Origin: REEB95 sp963785735
GTDB taxonomy: Bacteria > Pseudomonadota > Alphaproteobacteria > ATCC43930 > CGMCC-115725
Assembly (NCBI GenBank): GCA_963785735.1
Contig: CAWAWJ010000001.1
Location: 1,860,001-1,924,000, forward strand
Length of the DNA: 64,000 nucleotides
Reading direction: 5' to 3'
The number at the start of each line of letters is the position of its first letter. Position 1 is the stretch's first letter. Below the pieces are notes generated by a model. It did no database searches, was not told the origin of the DNA, and saw nothing but the letters and a program-made list of their open reading frames with translations. The position numbers and the translations under genes are program-made. Positions 1-11,609 of this stretch are shown in pieces.

Positions 1-678
1 ATCGTCACCGCGCGAGGCAAGGATGCGCTCGAGGCGACGGCGGCCGAGCTGCGCGCCAAATACGGCGTCAAGGTGACGGCGGTCGCGGGCGACATCACGA
101 CCCCCGAGGGCCGGAAACTGGCGCTGGCCGCTTGCCCGTCGCCCGATATTCTGGTCAACAACGCGGGCGGGCCGCCGCCCGGCGATTTCCGAGACTGGAC
201 GCGCGACATCTGGATCAAGGCGCTCGACGCCAACATGCTGACGCCGATCGAGCTGATCCGCGCGACCATCGACGGCATGATCGCGCGGCGTTTCGGCCGC
301 ATCGTCAACATCACCTCGAGTGCGGTGAAGGCGCCGATCGATATCCTGGGTCTGTCCAACGGCGCGCGCACCGGCCTGACCGGATTCGTCGCGGGGCTGT
401 CGCGCAAGACCGTGCGGCACAACGTCACCATCAACAATCTTCTGCCCGGCGCGATGGATACCGACCGGCTCAAATCCAACATCGAGACCATGGCCAAGAA
501 CGCTAAGGTCTCGGTCGAAGAGGCGAGGAAGCAGCGTCTGGCGGGAATGCCGGCGGGACGTTTCGGTACGGCGGAGGAATTCGGCTCCGCTTGCGCCTTC
601 CTGTGCAGCGCCGAGGCCGGCTACATCACCGGCCAGAATCTGCTGGTCGATGGCGGGGCCTATCCGGGAACGTTTTAG
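1..678 (+). CDS. SDR-family oxidoreductase-like protein, 5' end missing
   Basis: The reading frame is open from base 1 and ends in TAG at 676-678, so the N-terminal cofactor loop lies outside the window. The visible part has the SDR core features NNAGG, the catalytic-type serine in ITSSA, and a C-terminal GQNLLVDGGAYPG that matches the usual SDR end. The normal YxxxK catalytic pair is absent: where YSASK is expected the sequence reads LSNGAR, so tyrosine is leucine and lysine is arginine. A subfamily of SDRs with LSNGAR is known to me from alphaproteobacteria, where it is annotated as a 3-oxoacyl-ACP reductase-like oxidoreductase. The reaction is not established here. The next gene converges on it 8 bases downstream. 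Confidence 0.85.
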   Translation: MVTARGKDALEATAAELRAKYGVKVTAVAGDITTPEGRKLALAACPSPDILVNNAGGPPPGDFRDWTRDIWIKALDANMLTPIELIRATIDGMIARRFGRIVNITSSAVKAPIDILGLSNGARTGLTGFVAGLSRKTVRHNVTINNLLPGAMDTDRLKSNIETMAKNAKVSVEEARKQRLAGMPAGRFGTAEEFGSACAFLCSAEAGYITGQNLLVDGGAYPGTF

Positions 679-686
679 GCGATGAT

Positions 687-1874
687 TTAGCTGGCGGCCC
701 TGAGCGAGATTTCGCCCGGGACGCGGAGCGAGCGTTCGGGCGGGAAGCGCACCGTGATGCATGTCCCTTCGCCCACCTTGCTTTCGATCTCGAAGCTGCC
801 GCCGTGGTGCTCGGTCATCGAGCGCGCGAGCGGCAATCCCAAGCCGGTGCCGTCGTATTTGCGTTGCAGCGTGCTGTCGATCTGGACGAAGGGCATAAGC
901 GCCTTCTCGATATCCTCGTCCGCTATGCCGATGCCGGTATCGGCGACCGAGATATAGACGCCGTCATCCGAGGTTACGCCCGCCGTCACGCGCACCGAGC
1001 CCTTGGGCGTGAATTTGATGGCGTTGGAAAGCAGGTTGAGCAGCACCTGTTTGACCATGCGCTCATCGGCGTTGAGGGTCGGCAGATCGGGCGCGAAATC
1101 CACGATCAGGTCGAGCCCGGCATTGGCGGCGCGCTCGCGCACGATCCTGAGACAGGATTCGACGGTATCCCTCACGTCGATGGGCACCTCATCGAGGGTG
1201 AGGCGGCCGACCTCGATCTTCGAAAGATCGAGAATGTCGTTGATGATCTTCAGGAGATGGACGCCGCTCTCATGCACGTCGCGCACATAGTCGCGATAAG
1301 AGGCGTGGCCCAAGGGCCCGAGGCCTTCCTGCCGCAATATTTCGGAGAAGCCGATGATGGCGTTCAAGGGCGTGCGCAGCTCGTGACTCATATTCGCCAG
1401 GAATTCAGACTTGGCGCGGCTCGCCGATTCGGCGCTGTTCTTGGCCTCGATCAGCTGCGCCTCCACGCGCTTGCGCTCCATGGCGTAACTGATCGCGCGG
1501 CTGATGAGATGGCCGTCGCCCTGACCCTTAACCAGATAGTCCTGCGCGCCTTCGTGTAACGCGATCATCGCCACGGTCTCGTCCTCGATGCCGCTCAGCA
1601 CGATCATCGGCAATGTCGGATGACGTTCATGCAGCTGCTTGACGATTTCGACGCCGCTGGCGTCGCCCAGCGACATGTCGGCCAAAACGATCTGGAATTC
1701 CTGGTCGCGCAGGAGAGCAAGGCCGCGCTCCAGGCTGTCGGCACAGACGCATTCGAAGGTAAGCACGCCGGCCTCGCGCAAAAGCTCGGTCGTCAGCCGC
1801 GCATCGCCCGGATTGTCCTCGATCAGGAGGATGCGCAGCACGCCCGTGGAGGCCATGTTCGCCTTGTCCCGCAT
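687..1874 (-). CDS. Receiver-histidine kinase hybrid
   Basis: 395 residues. An N-terminal receiver domain (about 10-130) has the acidic pocket IEDNPGDAR, the phospho-acceptor aspartate in VLADMS and a lysine in YLVKG. A short linker then leads to a HisKA dimerisation domain with the phospho-accepting histidine in FLANMSHELRTPLNAI, and a HATPase domain with N box (LLNLLSNAIKFT), G1 (DTGIGI) and G2 (GTGLGLPL). It has no membrane segment, so it should be a cytoplasmic kinase controlled by phosphorylation of its own receiver. It is third in an operon after a PAS kinase and a single-domain receiver, 23 bases after the receiver gene, which suggests a phosphorelay from kinase to receiver to kinase. 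The start is ATG at 1874; ATG at 1856 is also possible. Confidence 0.93.
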   Translation of the reverse strand: MRDKANMASTGVLRILLIEDNPGDARLTTELLREAGVLTFECVCADSLERGLALLRDQEFQIVLADMSLGDASGVEIVKQLHERHPTLPMIVLSGIEDETVAMIALHEGAQDYLVKGQGDGHLISRAISYAMERKRVEAQLIEAKNSAESASRAKSEFLANMSHELRTPLNAIIGFSEILRQEGLGPLGHASYRDYVRDVHESGVHLLKIINDILDLSKIEVGRLTLDEVPIDVRDTVESCLRIVRERAANAGLDLIVDFAPDLPTLNADERMVKQVLLNLLSNAIKFTPKGSVRVTAGVTSDDGVYISVADTGIGIADEDIEKALMPFVQIDSTLQRKYDGTGLGLPLARSMTEHHGGSFEIESKVGEGTCITVRFPPERSLRVPGEISLRAAS

Positions 1875-1897
1875 CTGACGAAATTCCCCCGTTTCCC

Positions 1898-2355
1898 TCA
1901 GAGCGTGACGAGTTGCGGCTGGCGGTTGGGCAGCGTCACCACCGCCAGCCAGAAACTCTCGATGGCGCGCACGATCTCGATGAATTTCTCAAGATCGACC
2001 GGCTTGGTGATGTAGCAATTTGCGTGCAGCTCGTAGCTCTTGACGATGTCCTTCTCGGCTTCGGATGTGGTGAGTACCACCACCGGGATAAGACGGAGAC
2101 GCGGATCCTCCTTCATCTCGCCCAGGACCTGGCGGCCGTCTTTGCGCGGCAGGTTGAGGTCGAGCAGGATCAGATCGGGCGTCGGCGCATTGGCGTGGAT
2201 ACCCTCGCCCTTGAGAAAGGCCAGCGCCTCGACGCCGTCCTTGGCATGATGGAGATTGTTGCGGATTTTGCCTTCGCGCAACGCTTCTTGTGTCAAGCGC
2301 GCGTCGCCGGGATTGTCCTCGACCAGCAGAATCTCGATGGGGCGTGAATCAAGCA

Positions 2356-2356
<1 letters not shown>
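1898..2356 (-). CDS. Single-domain response regulator, Rcp1-like
   Basis: 152 residues, consisting of one receiver domain. LLVEDNPGDARLTQEAL carries the acidic pair, LILLDLNLP the phospho-acceptor aspartate, VVVLTTS the threonine switch and ITKPVDL the conserved lysine. There is no DNA-binding or enzymatic output domain. The sequence style matches Rcp1-type receivers that pair with phytochrome-like or PAS histidine kinases. Its ATG overlaps the stop codon of the upstream PAS kinase by one base (TGATG), with GGAGAAAG as ribosome binding site inside the kinase's 3' end, so the two should be co-translated and act as a pair. Confidence 0.94.
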
Positions 2357-4365
<2,009 letters not shown>

Positions 4366-4426
4366 CCTGTCGCAATCCGGTTAATGGGACGTGAATGCTT
4401 ACAAATAGGGCAGAAACAGGGCTTTT

Positions 4427-4439
4427 ATTGCAGTGCAAT
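4427..4439. promoter_or_regulatory. TGCA-type palindrome upstream of phaZ
   Basis: ATTGCAGTGCAAT is a perfect 6-base inverted repeat around one central base. It lies 45 bases before the phaZ start, in the divergent gap with the PAS kinase. TGC/GCA-rich palindromes are known operators of PhaR, the polymer-sensing repressor of phasin and PHA genes in proteobacteria. The assignment to PhaR is inference from position and sequence style; no phaR gene is in the window. Confidence 0.4.
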
Positions 4440-4484
4440 ATTTGTGTGCTTGACCCGGACAACGGGGAGAACTAGACCCGTTTT

Positions 4485-5705
4485 GTGCTGTACGAGACCT
4501 ATCAGGCGCAAAGCGACGCCTTGGCCCCGCTTCGCTTCCTGGCGCAGTCCGCGCGCGGGTTGCTGTCCCAGCCCTGGCCGCTCATCGCCTATCATCCGCT
4601 GGTGCGCAGCGCCGCCGCCGCCTGCGAGATGGTGGCGCGCGCCGGCATGGGGCACGAGCGCCCGGATTTCGGCATCAAGAGCGTCGAGATATCGGGGAAG
4701 GTCGTGGCGGTAAGCGAGGCGGTGGCGGCGCGCCACCCCTTTTGCACGCTGCTCCACTTCAAGAAAGAGAACGTCAAGAATCCGGGTCCGCGCTTGTTGG
4801 TGGTGGCGCCGCTTTCGGGCCATTTCGCCACGCTGCTACGGGGCACGGTGGAAACGCTGCTCCAGGACCACGACGTCTATGTCACGGACTGGACCAATGC
4901 TCGCAAAGTGCCGATGCTTTACGGCCGCTTCGACCTGGACGATCACATCGACCTGATGATCGCCTTCATGCGGGAGCTCGCGCCCGATTTGCACGTCATT
5001 GCGGTATGCCAGCCCTCGGTGCCGGTGCTGGCGGCGGTAGCTCTGATGGCGGTGGAGCGCGACCCCGACCAGCCCAGAAGCATGACCCTGATGGGCGGGC
5101 CGATCGACACCCGCGTCAATCCCACGGCGGTCAACCGGCTCGCCACCACGCGATCGCTCGAATGGTTCGAGCGCCACGTCATCGCCACGGTGCCGGCGCG
5201 TTATCCCGGCGCCTTCCGCAGGGTCTATCCCGGGTTCATCCAACTGGCCGGCTTCATGACCATGAATCTTGACCGCCACGTCACCGCCCATGTCGATCTG
5301 TTCCGCCATCTGGTGGAAGGCGACGGCGAAAGCGCTACGGCCACCAAGAAATTCTACGACGAATACATGTCGGTCATGGATTTGCCGGCTGATTTCTATC
5401 TGCAAACCGTGAAGCACGTGTTCCAGGATCATTCCCTGCCGCTGGGCGCGTTCGTCTCGCGCGGGCGGAAGGTGGAGCCCAAGGCAATCACGCGCACCGC
5501 GCTTTTGACCGTCGAGGGCGAGAACGACGACATTTGCGCGGTGGGCCAAACCTCGGCCGCGCATGAATTGCTCACCGGGCTCAAATCGCGCAAGAAGCGG
5601 CGCCATGTCCAGCTCAAGGTCGGTCATTTCGGCGTGTTCAACGGGCGGCGCTGGCGCGAAGAAATCTATCCGGAATTGCGGGATTTTATCCACGCCAACG
5701 GATAG
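4485..5705 (+). CDS. phaZ: Intracellular polyhydroxyalkanoate depolymerase
   Basis: 406 residues. It hydrolyses stored polyhydroxybutyrate in cytoplasmic granules to hydroxyacid units. The N-terminus MLYETYQAQSDALAPLR and the overall alpha/beta-hydrolase layout match the PhaZ family with a C-terminal PHB-depolymerase domain. The nucleophile elbow reads AVCQPS with Cys175 in place of serine, as in intracellular PhaZ enzymes with a catalytic cysteine. Late residues EGENDDIC and VGHFGVFNGRRW supply the expected acid and histidine positions. The start is GTG at 4485; GGGGAG at 4464-4469 is rather far upstream. There is no signal peptide, consistent with an intracellular enzyme. A TGCA palindrome upstream may be a PhaR operator. 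Confidence 0.95.
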   Translation: MLYETYQAQSDALAPLRFLAQSARGLLSQPWPLIAYHPLVRSAAAACEMVARAGMGHERPDFGIKSVEISGKVVAVSEAVAARHPFCTLLHFKKENVKNPGPRLLVVAPLSGHFATLLRGTVETLLQDHDVYVTDWTNARKVPMLYGRFDLDDHIDLMIAFMRELAPDLHVIAVCQPSVPVLAAVALMAVERDPDQPRSMTLMGGPIDTRVNPTAVNRLATTRSLEWFERHVIATVPARYPGAFRRVYPGFIQLAGFMTMNLDRHVTAHVDLFRHLVEGDGESATATKKFYDEYMSVMDLPADFYLQTVKHVFQDHSLPLGAFVSRGRKVEPKAITRTALLTVEGENDDICAVGQTSAAHELLTGLKSRKKRRHVQLKVGHFGVFNGRRWREEIYPELRDFIHANG

Positions 5706-5724
5706 CTATAACTATAAAAGATAA

Positions 5725-5743
5725 GGCCCTCTAAGGCAGGGCC
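5725..5743. terminator. Inverted repeat between phaZ and BKACE gene
   Basis: GGCCCT and AGGGCC can pair around a 7-base loop just after the phaZ stop codon. It has no following T run, so it is a weak candidate terminator or mRNA 3'-end hairpin. Confidence 0.3.
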
Positions 5744-5758
5744 GGCGGGGAGGGGTTC

Positions 5759-6697
5759 GTGGCGCGTTCGGGCAAGGTCATCATCACCTGCGCGGTGACG
5801 GGGTCGATCCACACCCCGACCATGAGTCCGCATCTGCCGCTCACGCCGGACGAAGTGGCGAAGCAGGCGATCGAGGCGGCAGAGGCCGGCGCCGCCATTC
5901 TTCATCTCCATGCCCGCGATCCCAGGGACGGGCGGCCGACGCCCGACCCCGCCGTATTCATGCAGTTCCTGCCGCGCATCAAGCAGGCGACTCGACGCGG
6001 TCATCAACATCACCACCGGCGGCGGCCACGGCATGACGCTGGAGGAGCGCCTGGCGGCGCCGCTGAAGGCGTCGCCGGAGATGTGCTCGCTCAACATGGG
6101 CTCGATGAATTTCGGGCTCTATCCCATGCTCAACCGCTACAAGGAATTCAAATACGACTGGGAGCCGAAATATCTGGAGATGACGCGCGACTTCATCTTC
6201 CGCAACACCTTCAAGGATATCGAGCGCATCCTGAAGGACCTGGGCGAGGGCCACGGCACGCGCTTCGAATTCGAATGCTACGACGTCGGCCATCTCTACA
6301 CCCTCGCCCATTTCCTCGACCGCAAGCTGGTCAAGCCGCCGCTCTTCGTCCAGACCATCTTCGGCATCCTGGGCGGCATCGGCGCCGATCCCGACAATCT
6401 GAGCCATATGAAACGCATCGCCGACAAGCTGTTCGGCGACCAGTATCTATTGGTCGATCCTGGCCGCCGGCCGCCATCAGATGCCGCTCATCACCATGGG
6501 CGCGATCATGGGCGGCAATGTCCGCGTCGGGCTCGAGGACTCGCTCTATATCGGCAAGGGCCAGCTCGCCAAGATCCAACGCCGAGCAGGTGCGGCGTAT
6601 CCGTCTCATCCTGGAAAACCTGTCGCTCGAAATCGCCTCGGCCAAGGAGGCGCGCGAGATGCTGTCTCTCAAGGGCGGCGACCAGGTAACGTTCTAA
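5759..6697 (+). pseudogene. Beta-keto acid cleavage enzyme (BKACE, DUF849), frame broken three times
   Basis: The encoded protein is a clear BKACE family member. These are zinc enzymes that condense a beta-keto acid with acetyl-CoA and split it into acetoacetate and a new acyl-CoA. The family motifs CAVTGSIHTPTMSPHLP, the metal-binding HLHARDP, INITTGGG, ECYDVGHL and the C-terminal LSLEIASAKEAREML are all present, but in three frames. The frame moves by +1 at about 5991-5993, 6449-6450 and 6574, each explained by one extra base; removing them restores a protein of about 310 residues with no loss. The start is GTG at 5759 after GGGGAGGGG. The gene sits 11 bases before pcaI-like genes, suggesting that its product feeds the CoA-transferase. 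Sequence error is more likely than decay because nothing else is damaged. Confidence 0.88.
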
Positions 6698-6708
6698 GAA
6701 GGCGAGGC

Positions 6709-7368
6709 ATGATCGACAAGCGGGTGAAGGACTTGGCATCCGCGGTGGCGGGGATCAAGAGCGGCTCGACCGTGCTGATCGCCGGCTTCGGCTCGGTGGG
6801 CGAGCCAATCGAGTTGACCGAGGCGCTGATAGAACTGGGCGTGAGGGATTTGACGGTGGTTGCCAACAATGCCGGCACCGGTGAAACCGGCATCGCCGCG
6901 CTGATTTTGGCCGGCCTCGTCAAGAAAGTGATCTGCTCATACCCTCGCACCACCGATCCGCATGTGTTCGAGGCGGCCTATAAGGCCGGCAAGATCGAGC
7001 TGGAACTCGTGCCGCAGGGCACGTTGTCGGAGCGCATGCGCGCGGCGGCGGCGGGGATCGGCGGCTTCTATACGCCGGCTGGCGCCGCAACCAAGCTCGC
7101 CGCCGGCAAGGAGACCAAGGAAATCGACGGCAGGCTGCATGTTCTGGAGAAGCCGCTCAAGGGCGACGTGGCGTTGATCCGCGGCTTCAAGGGCGACCGG
7201 TGGGGCAATCTGGTCTACCGAAAATCCGCGCGGAACTTCAACCCGGTCATGGCCGCCGCCGCTTCGCTCACCGTGGCGCAGGTGCAAGAGGTGGTCGAGC
7301 TGGGCGAGCTCGATCCCGAAACCATCGCCACGCCCGGCATCTTCATCGACCGACTGGTCGTGGTATAG
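6709..7368 (+). CDS. pcaI: 3-oxoadipate CoA-transferase subunit A
   Basis: 219 residues. The alpha subunit of a family I CoA-transferase moves CoA from succinyl-CoA to 3-oxoadipate in the beta-ketoadipate pathway. GFGSVGEP is the CoA-binding loop. ICSYPRTTDPHVFEAAYKAGKIELELVPQG and KGDRWGNLVYRKSARNFNP follow PcaI closely, more so than acetoacetate transferases. The ATG at 6709 has a good AAGGCGAGG ribosome binding site. It is 11 bases after the BKACE stop and 16 bases before the B subunit, so one operon is likely. Related substrates such as acetoacetate or other beta-keto acids cannot be excluded, particularly given the BKACE neighbour. Confidence 0.93.
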   Translation: MIDKRVKDLASAVAGIKSGSTVLIAGFGSVGEPIELTEALIELGVRDLTVVANNAGTGETGIAALILAGLVKKVICSYPRTTDPHVFEAAYKAGKIELELVPQGTLSERMRAAAAGIGGFYTPAGAATKLAAGKETKEIDGRLHVLEKPLKGDVALIRGFKGDRWGNLVYRKSARNFNPVMAAAASLTVAQVQEVVELGELDPETIATPGIFIDRLVVV

Positions 7369-7384
7369 GGAAGGGGGAAAGATC

Positions 7385-8056
7385 ATGCAGCCCTTGTCCC
7401 GCCGCCAGATGGCGTGGCGCGCCGCGCAGGACATCGAGAGCGGTACGGTGGTCAATCTCGGCATCGGCCTGCCGACGCTGTGCGCGGATTACCTTCCAGC
7501 CGGGCGCGAGATCGTGTTCCACAGCGAGAATGGCATTCTCGGCATGGGACCGGCGCCGGCCAAGGGCCAGGAGGATGCGGAGCTGATCAACGCTGGCAAG
7601 CAGCTCGTCACTCTCATGCCCGGGGGCAGCTATTTCCACCACAACGACGCCTTCCTGATGATCCGCGGCGGCCATGTCGATCTGGCGATGATGGGCGCTT
7701 TCGAGGTGTCGGAAGCGGGCGATCTCGCCAACTGGACCACCAGCGATCCGCAGACGCTGCCGGGCGTGGGCGGCGCGATGGATTTGGCGGCGGGTGCGAA
7801 AGAGGTGCGCATCCTAGTGGAACACACCACCAAGGAAGGTAGCCCTCGCATCAGGAAAAGCTGCACCTATCCGTTGACAGCCGCCAAATGCGTCAGCCGC
7901 ATTTACACCAATCTGGCGGTGATCGACGTAACCAAGGACGGGCTGGTGGTGCGCGAAATGGTGGAGGGTCTCGATCTCGCACAATTGCAAAAACTCACCG
8001 AGCCGAAACTCGCTCTCGCCAATAACTGGAAAAAACTGTCAGCGCCCGTGGTTTGA
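7385..8056 (+). CDS. pcaJ: 3-oxoadipate CoA-transferase subunit B
   Basis: 223 residues. The beta subunit carries the catalytic glutamate, seen in SENGILGMGP, which forms the enzyme-CoA thioester. NLGIGLPTLCADYLP near the N-terminus and GGHVDLAMMGAFEVSEAGDLANW are standard for the B subunit. AAGGGGGAAAG precedes the ATG. It forms the heterodimer partner of the preceding subunit A. The gene ends 12 bases from the convergent thiolase gene, whose product would cleave the CoA ester made here. Confidence 0.94.
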   Translation: MQPLSRRQMAWRAAQDIESGTVVNLGIGLPTLCADYLPAGREIVFHSENGILGMGPAPAKGQEDAELINAGKQLVTLMPGGSYFHHNDAFLMIRGGHVDLAMMGAFEVSEAGDLANWTTSDPQTLPGVGGAMDLAAGAKEVRILVEHTTKEGSPRIRKSCTYPLTAAKCVSRIYTNLAVIDVTKDGLVVREMVEGLDLAQLQKLTEPKLALANNWKKLSAPVV

Positions 8057-8068
8057 AGATTGAGCGGT

Positions 8069-9283
<1,215 letters not shown>

Positions 9284-9361
9284 GGTGCCGACTCTCCTCG
9301 GCAAAACTTAGGCAATACCGCCCCGTGCCACAAGCGCCATCGCGGCAGGCGGACCCGCGTT

Positions 9362-9757
9362 TCAGGATTTGGCGCGTTCCTTGAACACCTCGCGCGCGAC
9401 CTTGAAGCTTTCGAGCGCCGCCGGGATGCCGCAATAGATCCCGGTCTGGAGGAATATCTCCTTGATCTCCTCGATGGTGACGCCGTTGGTGAGCGCGCCG
9501 CGCAGATGCAGCTTCAACTCGGCAGGGCGGTTGAGCGCGGTCAGCATGGCAAGATTCAGCATCGAGCGGGTTTTGCGCGGCAATCCCGGCCGCGACCAGA
9601 TTTCGCCCCAGCACCATTCGGTGGTAAGATTTTGGAAGGCCATCATGAAGTCGTCGGCATCGGCCAGCGACTTGTCCACGTAATCGGCGCCCAGCACCTC
9701 GCGGCGCACGGCAAGACCCTTGGCGAACATCGGCGAATTCGATTTGGCGGTGGACAT
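9362..9757 (-). CDS. pcaC: 4-carboxymuconolactone decarboxylase-like protein
   Basis: 131 residues of the carboxymuconolactone decarboxylase family. PcaC converts 4-carboxymuconolactone to 3-oxoadipate enol-lactone. The core LHLRGALTNGVTIEEIKEIFLQTGIYCGIPAALESFKVA matches PcaC closely, whereas AhpD-type family members have a CxxC pair that is absent here. The start at ATG 9757 has GGAGGAG seven bases upstream; a TTG at 9763 is less likely. With pcaF downstream and pcaIJ opposite it points to the protocatechuate branch, but pcaGH, pcaB and pcaD are not in this window. A generic CMD-family role remains possible. Confidence 0.82.
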   Translation of the reverse strand: MSTAKSNSPMFAKGLAVRREVLGADYVDKSLADADDFMMAFQNLTTEWCWGEIWSRPGLPRKTRSMLNLAMLTALNRPAELKLHLRGALTNGVTIEEIKEIFLQTGIYCGIPAALESFKVAREVFKERAKS

Positions 9758-9888
9758 GGGCAATCTCCTCCCGGTTGGTGGAAAGCCGCGACGTTAAGGG
9801 AAAGCGGCGGCGCGCGACAAGCCGCATGATGGCGCTTGCTTCGGCGCGCCCGCCGGTGGCATGGATACGGGCTTTTTTGGGGAATGGC

Positions 9889-11472
9889 ATGCGCGATTTC
9901 CAACAGCCGCGCCGCTCGCCGGCGATTTCGAGCGAGGCCATGGCGGCGACCTCGCATCCGCTGGCGACGCTGGCGGCGATCGAGGTGTTGCGCGCCGGCG
10001 GCAACGCGGTCGACGCGGCGCTTGCGGCGGCCGTCCTGCTGTGCGTGGCCGAGCCGCAAATGACCGGCACCGGCGGGGATTGCTTCGTGCTCTATTCGCC
10101 GAAGGCGGGATTGCCCAAAGCCTTGAACGGCTCTGGCCGCGCGCCGGCCAAGGCCAAGGCGGAATGGTTCGCCGAACGCGGCATGGAGACCATTCCCTTC
10201 AACTCGCCCCATGCTGTCACCGTGCCGGGATCGGTTGATGCCTGGCTCACCCTGCACCGTGATTACGGCAGCAAGGATATCGCCGAATTGTTCCAGCCGG
10301 GAATCGATCTTGCCGAGCGCGGCGTCACTCTTACGCCGCGCGTCGCCTGGGACTTCGCCTATTATCAGCAGAACGCCAAGACCGATCCCGATGCGGCGGC
10401 GGTGTTCGCGCCCGGCGGCAACATATTGGGCCTGGGCCAGACCTTGCGGTTGCCGGCGCTGGCCGGGACGCTGAAGCGCATCGTCAAGGAAGGGCGCAAA
10501 GGCTTCTACGAGGGCCCAGTCGCGGCGGACCTTGTCGCCAAGCTCAACGCCTTGGGCGGCCTGCACACGCTCGAGGATTTTGCCGCGCAGAAAAGCGAAT
10601 ATGTCGAACCGATCTCGGCCTCCTATCGCGGCCACCAGGTGTTTGAATGCCCGCCCAACGGCCAGGGCTTGATCGCGCTGATGATGCTCCGGACGCTCGA
10701 AGGCTACGATCTGGGCGGCGATAAATTCTCCGCCGCCGACCGGATTCATCTTCACGCCGAGGCGGCCAAGGCGGCCTATCGCGCACGCGATGCCTGGGTC
10801 GGCGATCCCAATCATACGAAAGTGCCGGTCGAGCGTTTGCTGTCAGACGGCTATGTCGCCGGGGTGCGCGCCAAGATCCGGTTCGACCGCGCCTCCGAGC
10901 CGGTGTTCTGGGACGAGGTGGAGCACAAGCACACGGTCTATCTCTGCGTCGTCGATCGCGCTCGCAACGCCGTCTCCTTCATCAATTCGCTGTTCGATGA
11001 ATTCGGCTCGGGCATCATGGGGCCGAAAAGCGGCGTGCTGTTGCACAGCCGGGGCAAGTCCTTCCGCACCATGCCCGGCCATCCCAACGCCATCGCGCCC
11101 GGCAAGCGGCCGCTCCACACCATCATCCCGGGCATGGTGATGAAGGGCGGCAAGGCGGTGATGCCCTTCGGCGTGATGGGCGGGCATTTCCAGGCCAACG
11201 GCCACGCGCATTATCTGTCGCGGATTTTCGACCGGGGATTGGATCCGCAGGCCGCGGCCGAGGCGCCGCGCAGCTTCGCCTTCGACGGCGTGTTGCAGCT
11301 GGAGCGCGGCATTCCAGAAGAGGTCGCGCAGGATCTGGCTCGGCGCGGCCACAAGATTTTGTGGCCGGACAAGCCGTTAGGGGGCGCGCAGGCGATCTGG
11401 ATCGACCACGAAAAAGGCACGCTCACCGGCGGTTCCGATCCGCGCAAGGACGGCATGGCGCTGGGCTATTGA
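9889..11472 (+). CDS. Gamma-glutamyltransferase family protein
   Basis: 527 residues. It is an Ntn-hydrolase of the gamma-glutamyltranspeptidase family, made as a precursor that cleaves itself before a threonine. AATSHPLATLAAIEVLRAGGNAVDAALAAA and MTGTGGDCF are the typical N-terminal signatures. The self-cleavage and nucleophile threonine is in KHTVYLCVVD, and SFINSLFDEFGSGI follows as in true GGTs. No signal peptide is evident, so it may act in the cytoplasm, unlike periplasmic Ggt of E. coli. The start at ATG 9889 is chosen because of TTGGGGAA just upstream; the longer frame from 9775 overlaps the divergent promoter zone. The substrate is unknown: glutathione, gamma-glutamyl amides or an acylated compound are all possible. 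Confidence 0.9.
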   Translation: MRDFQQPRRSPAISSEAMAATSHPLATLAAIEVLRAGGNAVDAALAAAVLLCVAEPQMTGTGGDCFVLYSPKAGLPKALNGSGRAPAKAKAEWFAERGMETIPFNSPHAVTVPGSVDAWLTLHRDYGSKDIAELFQPGIDLAERGVTLTPRVAWDFAYYQQNAKTDPDAAAVFAPGGNILGLGQTLRLPALAGTLKRIVKEGRKGFYEGPVAADLVAKLNALGGLHTLEDFAAQKSEYVEPISASYRGHQVFECPPNGQGLIALMMLRTLEGYDLGGDKFSAADRIHLHAEAAKAAYRARDAWVGDPNHTKVPVERLLSDGYVAGVRAKIRFDRASEPVFWDEVEHKHTVYLCVVDRARNAVSFINSLFDEFGSGIMGPKSGVLLHSRGKSFRTMPGHPNAIAPGKRPLHTIIPGMVMKGGKAVMPFGVMGGHFQANGHAHYLSRIFDRGLDPQAAAEAPRSFAFDGVLQLERGIPEEVAQDLARRGHKILWPDKPLGGAQAIWIDHEKGTLTGGSDPRKDGMALGY

Positions 11473-11609
11473 TTGAACGCGACAAAGAGCGTCTTGGCAC
11501 GAGCCGCGCGCTCGCGTAGAAAGCACCGCCGTCCAGGGGTGGAACCATTCCACTTCCACAGGAAAATTGGGGTTATATCGACGGCGCGTTCCGCCGATAC
11601 TGCGCAGCA

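Noticed and set aside
591..1559. A 322-residue plus-strand frame
   Set aside because: It overlaps the SDR end and is antisense to the receiver-kinase hybrid, which has full domain support.
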